Shown: positions 56,905 to 64,000 of the stretch, one piece after another
Numbering within the stretch: position 1 is the first letter of the stretch
Layout: every line of letters begins with the position of its first letter
Assembly: GCF_905220565.1 (NCBI RefSeq)
Contig: NC_059396.1
Coordinates: 19,899,206 to 19,963,205 of the forward strand
Direction: 5' to 3'
From: Melitaea cinxia
Lineage: Eukaryota > Arthropoda > Insecta > Lepidoptera > Nymphalidae
DNA: 64,000 nucleotides
Made by a program: the position numbers and the translations under genes
The notes under the pieces: generated by a model
What the model was told of the DNA's origin: nothing
Seen by the model: only the letters and a program-made list of their open reading frames with translations
Database searches by the model: none

Positions 56905-59900
56905 TTACATAGTCTGGTCGTCTGAGTCTGATTGTCTGAGGAACATAGAGTGAAATATGAAACTGAGGGTTCTATCGCTGAAGGTTGTTGTAAATTTAGA
57001 GCTAAAAACGTTATGGAAAAAGAAAAAGAGGTTTTCCCTGCCACAATCAATTTCTGTTAAGAGTTCCTGTCTCAAGAGTTCATTTCTGGTACATTCCATG
57101 AGTACATGGTAAAGATCCTCATGGGAGCCACAGACGGTACAGTTAGGACTATTAGTTTTTCGCATAAGATAAAGAAAACAATTAAGTGGAAGGTGATAGG
57201 ATCGAACTCTGAAAGCAAGTGAAAGGTCTCGTTTGTTGAGTTTAACTTTACAGAACCACGGAACATTTGGCGGTTTGTCTGACAAAGTTCGGTACCACAA
57301 GCCTTTATCCCCAGATTTAACTTGAAAATATAAGTCCCATGCCGAGTAGGCTCTTTTCTTGATTAGACCCAGGAAATCAGTGTAGTGGGAAGTCACGTCG
57401 ATTGGAATCCCATCATATGATGCTATTTTTGCCAAGACGTCGGCTATTTCATTGCCCCGAATACCGATGTGAGATGGCACCCACTGAAGTCGGACATTTA
57501 CCCCATTACGTATTAATTTTAAAATACACTTAATAATGTGGAAAGCCTCATTTCTTCCTAATCCATCCTCGGCACAGGAAATCAAATGGTACAAACTACT
57601 TTGGGAATCTGAAACTATAAGTACATTCTTGTATTCTGAGCTTTCTATATATGACAGAGCCTCTCGAATTGCTATAAGTTCCAGACTAATTATTGGAATA
57701 TATGAATTTGAAACAGTAAATTTGACTTGAAAATTGTTTTTTGAATCAAAAAAGGAACAACCTTTTGAGTCATTGATTATCGATCCGTCAGTGTATATAT
57801 GAACATAGTCCGGATACGTTGTTTTGAGGTGAGTTTCAACAATTTTTCTCATTTTTTGTGAAGGAAAATTCTTTTTTGAATTAGTAAGAGAAGGAATAGT
57901 CGGTAGGCAAATCGTCCTAAGTGGAATTGTAAAATTTTGTGGAGGAATTTGAAAGGAGGGGCATATTTCAAATGAGTTTATTCGGCACTCTTTTAAATAT
58001 ATATGACTGTCAATTATATACGGCTTACCATGTTTATTCCAGTAAGGGCCACCCGATTGAGTCAAAATTTCTAAATCTAAAATGAGTTTGCGTAAATATT
58101 CATTTTTTGTAGAGGAAAGCTTCAGATAGTATTTGTCAGACAGATATTTTCGTCTGGAGAATAATGGCGGTATACAAAGTTCGTTTTCCATGACATGGAC
58201 TGGAGTAGATTTTATGAATCCACCGCAAATACGCATACATTGATTTTGAATAACGTCTAGTTTTTTGAGTAAGTTTTTACTAGCATTTGCAAAGACACAA
58301 CTTCCGTAGTCTATTCTACTCCGTACTATACTTAGATAAAGTCTCCTTAGGTGTATAGGATGTACTCCCCAGTTGTAACTACCGGTACAACTTAAAATAT
58401 TAACATATTTAGAGCATTTAAGTTGAACTTCATTAATATGTTTACTAAAATTTAAACGATAATCAAACCATATACCTAGAAATTTTATGTATTTGACAGT
58501 TTCAATTATTACATTGTTTACTTTTATATAAATAGCTGGAATCTTGTACTTTCTAGTAAATATACATAATTTAGTTTTTGTTAAAGATAGTTGCAAACCG
58601 ATTTCTCCTAATAGCTTTTCAAAATCATTTAAGGTTCTTTGCATTGGTATAACACAGTTGTTGATGTTTTTGTTGCTGCAATAGAATACGAAATCATCAG
58701 CATACTGAATTATTTTAACTTGGTTGTTTAATAGTTCATTAAAATGTATTGTAGCAATGTTAAATAAAGTAGGAGACATCGGGCACCCTTGGGCTAATCC
58801 AATTCGACACACTCTAGTTACCTCTTTGCCATTTGACAGTTCATAAATAATTATTCTATGTTTGAGAAAGTTATTGATATATCTACACAAATGGATATCA
58901 ACACCAAATTCCAGTAACCTACTTATAAGAACTTCTATGGAAATTCCGTTATAAGCGTCCATTATATCAGCAAAGCCACACAACACATATTCTTGTTTCG
59001 AAAAAGAAGTTTCTATATCCATTGACAAACGTGACAAACCATCCTGACACGATAATCCTCGGCGAAACCCTATCATGTAGTCCGTAAAAAGTTTTTTGCT
59101 CTCAAAGAAATGCTGGAGTCGTTTTGAAATCATAGAGTTAAAGATTTTACAGATACAATTAAGTAGAGAAATAGGTCGATGTTTCACGTTTGTCCCGCTT
59201 CGTTTAGGGATAGCTATTACTTTTATTTTACTCCATTGATGGGGGATTTTACCAGTAGTGTATATTAAATTGTAGATTTTCAATAAGATGGATTTAGCAT
59301 TATCTGGGAGATTGGAGATCATTGAATATACTATACTATCGGAACCGGCGCATGTGTCTTTTCTATTTAAAACGGAAGTAAATTCATGAGCTTGAAAAGG
59401 ATATTGAGTGTAAGTTTGTTCATGGTAAAATTGAAAAGGAACTGAGTCGGCACAATCCGGAGTTAGACTAGAGACAAATTGAATAGCTTCGTTTTCTGAT
59501 AATCTATCCAAATTATTTCTATGGCCTTTTATCCATTTCAAAGTGCGCCACATTTGACTACTAGTAGTTTGAGAGTTAACATTAGAACAGAAGGTTTGCC
59601 AAGACATTATTTTTGCTTGTTTAATTAGTTTACGGGCGATGATAATTTTATCTTTTAGAACTAAGTAATTGTCCTGGGTACGATTTTTGCGAAGATTTTT
59701 GAGAGCTAACCTCCTTTCTGCAATTGCCCTGGATAGTTCTTGGTTCCACCACGGTTTGGGTTTGAATTTGGAAGTCGTTGGATTATAGTTGGTGTGTACA
59801 TATGGAATATGAATATCGGCCGAACTATTAATTATATCAAGGAGTTGATCGTAGCATTTTTGAACGTCTGGATCCCAAATAAAACTATTACAACTTGTCT

Positions 59901-60636
59901 GGATTGTTTCTTTGTATTTTTTCCAGTCAGCAATTTTGATATTACGTTTTTTAGAATGTATATTTTGGCAAAAGGTGCTATTAATTTTTATGGCTATGAT
60001 TAGATGATCACTACCTAAAGTTTCATTCGTGACTGACCAGGTACAATCTAAAATCAAATCAGAACTCGCGAAAGTAATGTCAGGGGAAGTGCATATAATC
60101 CTGTTTTCAACGCTAGCGATTCGTGTAGGATTACCGTCATTAAGGAAGCTAAAGTTAGAGTTTGAACTGCTTTCAGCCAACAGTCGACCTCTACTGTCCG
60201 TGGTATATGACCAAGCAGTGTGGTGGGCATTAAAGTCACCACAGATTAAAGTTTTATGGTTAAAACACCCAAACAACTCATCATAATCGTGTCTACTAGT
60301 TTGTACGTTTCTTGGCGAGTAAATGTTTATGACGAATTTAAGTGAACTGTTATTAATTACCTCAATACCTAAAAAATCTAAATTGTTATGTGGCAGGGAA
60401 AAATCTAAAAGTTTAGCTCTAATGGAGTTATGAACAAAAATTATCAAACCTCCGAAACCATCACTTCTATCCTTTCGAAAACAATTAAATCCAGATATAC
60501 TTACATTCTTGTCCTCAGACAACCAGGACTCCGAACATATACATATGTGAATATTTTCCTTATATAAATAACACTCCAAATCAGTAATTTTCGGAAGTAG
60601 ACTACGACAGTTCCATTGTATCACATTAAGACTCAT
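56905..60636 (-). CDS. LINE ORF2: endonuclease, reverse transcriptase, RNase H
   Basis: The open frame reaches 60678 through a GTG. The better start is the ATG at 60636, giving MSLNVIQWNCRSL and about 1243 residues. Endonuclease: QWNCRS, ICSESWL, GDFNAHH and the terminal GSDHLII. RT: RHRPISLL-like KHRPISLLN, GFRRGLSCQDG, a FADIMDAYN block, GLAQGCPMSP and catalytic QYADDFVFY. RNase H: IYTDGSI, the ELIAIREAL glutamate, VSDSQSS and WVPSHIGIRGNEIAD, so all four acidic/histidine positions are present. The last region has a CTVCGS-x-EDLYHVLMEC zinc-binding motif. No stop or frameshift is visible, so the product could be active. Plus-strand frames at 57536-57730, 59740-60003 and 60029-60286 are shadows. 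Confidence 0.95.
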   Translation of the reverse strand: MSLNVIQWNCRSLLPKITDLECYLYKENIHICICSESWLSEDKNVSISGFNCFRKDRSDGFGGLIIFVHNSIRAKLLDFSLPHNNLDFLGIEVINNSSLKFVINIYSPRNVQTSRHDYDELFGCFNHKTLICGDFNAHHTAWSYTTDSRGRLLAESSSNSNFSFLNDGNPTRIASVENRIICTSPDITFASSDLILDCTWSVTNETLGSDHLIIAIKINSTFCQNIHSKKRNIKIADWKKYKETIQTSCNSFIWDPDVQKCYDQLLDIINSSADIHIPYVHTNYNPTTSKFKPKPWWNQELSRAIAERRLALKNLRKNRTQDNYLVLKDKIIIARKLIKQAKIMSWQTFCSNVNSQTTSSQMWRTLKWIKGHRNNLDRLSENEAIQFVSSLTPDCADSVPFQFYHEQTYTQYPFQAHEFTSVLNRKDTCAGSDSIVYSMISNLPDNAKSILLKIYNLIYTTGKIPHQWSKIKVIAIPKRSGTNVKHRPISLLNCICKIFNSMISKRLQHFFESKKLFTDYMIGFRRGLSCQDGLSRLSMDIETSFSKQEYVLCGFADIMDAYNGISIEVLISRLLEFGVDIHLCRYINNFLKHRIIIYELSNGKEVTRVCRIGLAQGCPMSPTLFNIATIHFNELLNNQVKIIQYADDFVFYCSNKNINNCVIPMQRTLNDFEKLLGEIGLQLSLTKTKLCIFTRKYKIPAIYIKVNNVIIETVKYIKFLGIWFDYRLNFSKHINEVQLKCSKYVNILSCTGSYNWGVHPIHLRRLYLSIVRSRIDYGSCVFANASKNLLKKLDVIQNQCMRICGGFIKSTPVHVMENELCIPPLFSRRKYLSDKYYLKLSSTKNEYLRKLILDLEILTQSGGPYWNKHGKPYIIDSHIYLKECRINSFEICPSFQIPPQNFTIPLRTICLPTIPSLTNSKKNFPSQKMRKIVETHLKTTYPDYVHIYTDGSIINDSKGCSFFDSKNNFQVKFTVSNSYIPIISLELIAIREALSYIESSEYKNVLIVSDSQSSLYHLISCAEDGLGRNEAFHIIKCILKLIRNGVNVRLQWVPSHIGIRGNEIADVLAKIASYDGIPIDVTSHYTDFLGLIKKRAYSAWDLYFQVKSGDKGLWYRTLSDKPPNVPWFCKVKLNKRDLSLAFRVRSYHLPLNCFLYLMRKTNSPNCTVCGSHEDLYHVLMECTRNELLRQELLTEIDCGRENLFFFFHNVFSSKFTTTFSDRTLSFIFHSMFLRQSDSDDQTM

Positions 60637-60674
60637 TATATTGATTAAATAAAAGAGATGTATTTCTAATAATA

Positions 60675-61811
60675 TCACACTTGCGAAGAAAATTCGAGTT
60701 TTTTAATGATGCGGTTTATGCGATTCTTAACGTTTCTGGACGACAATTTTGATATTATTTCCTTCAGCATTTTTCTAAGACTATCAATATCTTCAGTATA
60801 GTTAAGAGTTATCTGTAGAATATTTTCTTTTCCGAAAGTTTCGTCAAGGTAATTTTTGAATTCGTCAATTGACAATGGGTAATCACTGGATTTTAGGATA
60901 TTTTTTATCGCGTCCAATTCTGTAGGTTGTATATTAAGTATTGGTATTTTTTTTGGCTTTTTCGAAATATTTTTATCTACCATAATATCAGAACATTCTG
61001 TCGAAGTTTCACTTAACTCTGAGTCACTCAATAATGTATCCTTACTGTCTGGAATTTTCTTTAGTGTATTACTTTCATAAGATTCAGTTGAAGGTGGGTG
61101 TGGTCTTTTGAAAGAGCCAATGGGTTGGAATTCAGGTACATCAGATGTTAGGTCCATGTTCGTTGTCTGCGGTTTGAAGCTAAAATTAGATTCATCAGGA
61201 CACTTGTTGGCTACATGTCCTTCTTTTTTACAAATGAAGCAGGTCAAGGTGTCCGTAGAGGTATATATCCAATAGGGGGTGTCGTCGTGTTCTATTTTTA
61301 TACGATCAGGTAGGTGTTTAAGATCTTCAGGTGATATGTAAGCCTGTCGACGAAAACTGAGAATGTGACTAAAGCCAGGCTCGCCGATTCCGGCCCTTAT
61401 AAACGAGATAGACGATGCCAATTTGATATTTAATTCGGTCAGTTTCTTTTCGATAACATTGTGGGGAATGATCGGGCATACATTCGAGAAAATTATTCGT
61501 TTGTTCCTTGTAATGAGAGGTCGTATTGGAATTTTTTTATTATTTAGTATTAAACATTGATGTTTCTCTACTAAATCGTCCGCAATTTCTTTTGTAGAAA
61601 CAAAAACACACACTCTGTTGTTGGACATACGACTGAGGAATCGAATTTGAGTTGGATCGATAAGTTTTCCGAAGGCGAAAGCATAGTCTTTAATTTGTGT
61701 GTCGTCGACTGCGTCTATTACAACAGCTTGATCTTTAGTGGGAAACGAAACAGTTTGGGTTATCGTTGAATAGCTTGGTTTAGATGCCATCGTTCCCGTA
61801 GTCAGAAACAA
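60675..61811 (-). CDS. LINE ORF1: nucleic-acid-binding protein with a CCHC zinc knuckle
   Basis: 378 residues on the minus strand; the internal ATG MASKPSYSTITQ at about 61790 may be the real start, the first being seven codons upstream. Residues about 60-120 look like an RNA-binding fold (FLSRMSNNRVCVFVSTKEIA). One zinc knuckle, CFICKKEGHVANKC, lies near residue 185. It is followed by a serine- and proline-rich linker and a helical C-terminus with KNYLDETFGKENILQITLNY. ORF1 proteins of I-type elements coat the RNA and form particles. One knuckle instead of several is a difference from some I elements. ORF1 ends 38 bases before the ORF2 ATG. Confidence 0.9.
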   Translation of the reverse strand: MFLTTGTMASKPSYSTITQTVSFPTKDQAVVIDAVDDTQIKDYAFAFGKLIDPTQIRFLSRMSNNRVCVFVSTKEIADDLVEKHQCLILNNKKIPIRPLITRNKRIIFSNVCPIIPHNVIEKKLTELNIKLASSISFIRAGIGEPGFSHILSFRRQAYISPEDLKHLPDRIKIEHDDTPYWIYTSTDTLTCFICKKEGHVANKCPDESNFSFKPQTTNMDLTSDVPEFQPIGSFKRPHPPSTESYESNTLKKIPDSKDTLLSDSELSETSTECSDIMVDKNISKKPKKIPILNIQPTELDAIKNILKSSDYPLSIDEFKNYLDETFGKENILQITLNYTEDIDSLRKMLKEIISKLSSRNVKNRINRIIKKLEFSSQV

Positions 61812-61989
61812 TGGAGGTAGTTGTAAAATAATTTACTCGGTTGCGTACGCGTCATGCGGCGCACACAAATACACTCGTAGACAAGAACGCGGTACACGTG
61901 TACGCTTATCGGCGTACCGAATACAACTGGACAATATTTTCTACTGACAATTTTTTTTTTTTACATATGTGTACTTGTATTGGTAAATA

Positions 61990-62009
61990 ATTGTGTTTGC
62001 TCAGAAACG

Positions 62010-62057
<48 letters not shown>

Positions 62058-62212
62058 GTCGCCAATTACATCGAACAAGTAAATACTCATTATAAGAGAT
62101 AACTCAACTCAGCAGATTTTAATCAAATATATAGTTTCAAGACAAGTATCAGATTCAGTAAACAGAACACATAAAAAATACAGTCGAATTGAGAACGTCC
62201 TCCTTTTTTTTT
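61990..62212 (-). repeat. family D copy with a 46-base poly-A expansion
   Basis: AATTGTGTTTGCTCAGAAAC, then 46 A residues (62010-62055), then CCGTCGCCAATTACATCGAA, and ends AATACAGTCGAATTGAGAAC. The A run is at the position where other copies have 5 to 12 A residues. Confidence 0.75.
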
Positions 62213-62540
62213 TATATGTGTTTATTTATTTATTTATTTATTTTATAGGAAATCCGACAGCGTTATGTTACAATAGTATGTTACAATATAATGTACAAAT
62301 ATGGCCAAAATAGATTTTTGAAATCGGTGAAATGTATTTAAAAAAATACATTTGCGATTCACATGCACACAAACAGAAAAATAGTATCAACAGCTTCTAA
62401 GATTAAATAATTTATTTATTTATGTATCGACAGTTAACATTGAAACAAAAGCTATGGTTACTGTGGAAACAAAGTGTACCGCACTAACAACTCGATTACA
62501 GTAAAGATAGGTTCTAAACGGTTCGTGTAGTTGCGTGATA
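62213..62540. other. no gene; (TTTA)n run
   Basis: A TTTATTTA repeat at about 62217-62245, then AT-rich sequence with nothing recognised. Confidence 0.5.
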
Positions 62541-62551
62541 TTTATTTTTTT

Positions 62552-62845
62552 GCTGTGTGGTTACGACAGTAAAGAATATAGCGACACTTTCCCTTCCCGT
62601 GGGTGTCGTGAGAGGCGACTAAGGGATAACAAAGTTCCACTACCACCTTGGAACTTAAAAAGCATCTGCTGGCTTTGAAATACACAGGCCGAAGACGGGC
62701 AGCAGCTTCTTCAGTGCAACAAAGCCAGCCCTGTCGTCACCTACCTGCCCAGCGTGGTGACTATGGGCAACACACATGAGTTTACGCCATTTTTGGCGCG
62801 AACTTGTGGAGGCCTATGTCCAGCAGTGGACTGCGATAGGTTAAA
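62552..62845 (+). mobile_element. SINE family A copy
   Basis: Starts GCTGTGTGGTTACGACAGTA, retains CCCGTGGGTGTCGTGAGAGG, has a small deletion in the body (GGAACTTAAAAAGCATCTGC) and ends GGACTGCGATAGGTTAAAGT. A possible 8-base duplication ATATTTAT flanks it at about 62539 and 62850. Confidence 0.88.
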
Positions 62846-62849
62846 GTGA

Positions 62850-63285
62850 ATATTTATGATTTCGTTGGAAATACTGAACCGAATAAACGTTTAGTTTTTA
62901 ATTACAATGTTGTTAAAGGCTTAATTATTTCCGTGAAAAATATAATATATTTATGACTATAAAAATAAATAATTTTTATTCTAAAATTCGTTGTGGAATT
63001 CGCTGTTACCTTAAAATAATTTATCGCTTCTTGTTTATTATATAAAAATGGAATGGAAGCGATGTAATCTCGTCCAAATATAACTTGTTTTGTATTGTAT
63101 AAAATGAAAAGTAACTTTTGTATTTCTTGCCGTTTATTATTATTAGCAGATATCCATTCGGATCGGTGGCATTTTAATATTACAGATTAATTTTGAATTT
63201 GATAAACTTTAAATTTTTATATGAAATGCCATTTCAAAATTTGGGATTGATTGTTCTTCTATGTCAAATATATTTTTGATATCTT
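62850..63285. other. intron or flank, no gene seen
   Basis: AT-rich; nothing recognised. Confidence 0.4.
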
Positions 63286-63294
63286 TGACTTTTG

Positions 63295-63425
63295 CGTTAC
63301 CGGTCACGGGTTCGATAGCCTCACACGACGAACATTTGTATTGGCTATATATCGGTATATATTGCGGTGGTCTGGGTGTTTATGCTTGTATATTTTGTTA
63401 GTTGGCCATTGAGTGTATAGTATAG
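63295..63425 (+). mobile_element. SINE family B fragment
   Basis: GCGTTACCGGTCACGGGTTC (B-box region), then CGAACATTTGTATTGGCTAT and GCGGTGGTCTGGGTGTTTAT, matching the first half of 53734-54074. Confidence 0.75.
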
Positions 63426-63522
63426 TGTTTTTTTTCTTAGATTGTCATCAAATGCCTGTAAGGATTTGAACTAGTTTTACTTTTTGTTTTACATTTTATA
63501 GCAAAGCTACTTGTTAAAAATC

Positions 63523-63524
63523 AA

Positions 63525-63584
<60 letters not shown>
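63523..63584. repeat. (CA)n microsatellite
   Basis: About 30 CA units in an uninterrupted run. Confidence 0.97.
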
Positions 63585-63585
<1 letters not shown>

Positions 63586-63587
<2 letters not shown>

Positions 63588-64000
63588 TACAAAGTTAATA
63601 TATTTTAACTCGTATTTAAGCTCTTATAATTGATTTTTAAACTCTAAGAAAAACTAATCAGACGACTTTTAAGTACAACTATGAAATAATCTTGACTGTC
63701 TATATTCCTGCGGCGAGTGATATCACGGGGCACATTAGTAAATTATAACGGTTTAATAATAATAAGTATACCAAACTTTGTTCTTAAGTCTTTCAATATT
63801 TATAAAAGAACCGTCTCATTTTTTATACTCGAGTATATTATTTTAGTGACGGACGAAATGACGAAAGTTCCCGCGCTGAGAGTACATTCGGCAGTAAATG
63901 TTTATGGCGAGCGGTTTCCGTGACACATACTTTGTATACGGACCTCCGTCGAGACCGTTTTTATATTCCACCTTCATACCATCAAATATATCTAAATCTC
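63586..64000. other. end of window, no gene called
   Basis: The frame at 63717-63923 ends with VTDEMTKVPALRVHSAVNVYGERFP, which follows a TATTTTAG acceptor-like sequence and is less AT-biased. It does not continue Ig domain 3, so I do not call it an exon. Confidence 0.35.

Larger units (their letters stand above)
56801..61930 (-). mobile_element. I-type LINE, apparently full-length and intact
   Basis: Flanked by ACAATAT at 56794-56800 and 61931-61937 (up to ten bases if the adjoining T run is counted). The minus strand runs 5' leader (about 120 bp), ORF1, 38-base gap, ORF2, an 80-bp 3' UTR with an AATAAA-type signal at 56832-56837, and a poly-A of about 26. The 5' end reads CCAGTTG and has ACACGTG at +28 if the first A is taken as +1. 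Both fit the Inr and DPE arrangement of internal promoters in insect LINEs. Both ORFs are open. RNase H in ORF2 and a zinc knuckle in ORF1 place it with I-type elements; the subclade is not assigned. Confidence 0.92.

Noticed and set aside
63840..63923. Possible next Sidestep exon after an acceptor-like TATTTTAG
   Set aside because: The translation does not continue Ig domain 3 (no second cysteine) and ends in a stop.

Overview
The window is AT-rich eukaryotic DNA with long introns, a dense load of non-LTR retrotransposons and SINEs, and no bacterial-type operons. The host gene and the repeat repertoire point to an insect, most likely a moth or butterfly. The lepidopteran assignment rests on my familiarity with these repeats, not on a search.

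The only well-supported host gene is a plus-strand immunoglobulin-superfamily gene of the Sidestep type. Four internal coding exons are visible at 9179-9387, 16735-16848, 41134-41337 and 42389-42549. Splice sites and reading frame agree across all three internal junctions. The exons encode about 229 residues: the end of Ig domain 1, all of Ig domain 2 and the start of Ig domain 3. The introns are about 7.3 kb, 24.3 kb and 1.05 kb, and the last one runs at least 21 kb beyond the window edge. The first exons, the signal peptide, the later Ig domains and the membrane segment lie outside.

Almost everything else is transposable elements in those introns. Antisense in intron 2 lies a nearly intact three-ORF LINE (17085-21460, CR1-like), with one in-frame stop in its endonuclease/RT ORF. 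A 5'-truncated sense LINE of the CR1/L2 type lies at 31727-33250. A 429-bp RTE-type fragment (34273-34701, minus) has a 13-bp target-site duplication. In the last intron an apparently full-length, intact I-type LINE (56801-61930, minus) carries a zinc-knuckle ORF1 and an endonuclease-RT-RNase H ORF2, with short target-site duplications and a promoter-like 5' end.

At least three SINE families are present in many copies. I call them A (no tRNA head), B and C (tRNA-derived heads). Several copies have clear target-site duplications. The tails of A and B match the 3'-terminal coding sequence of RTE-type LINEs, one of which is present here. Further families (D, E, F, G, H), a 132-bp-arm foldback element at 39808-40923, a small MITE at 55393-55526 and possible LTR remnants near 37.2-37.5 kb fill much of the rest.

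Other items of interest are two exons encoding the first half of a THAP zinc finger (27678-28169), a 16-bp perfect hairpin at 11804-11839, and GC-rich islands in the last intron, two of which share an ordered set of motifs and may be duplicated regulatory elements.
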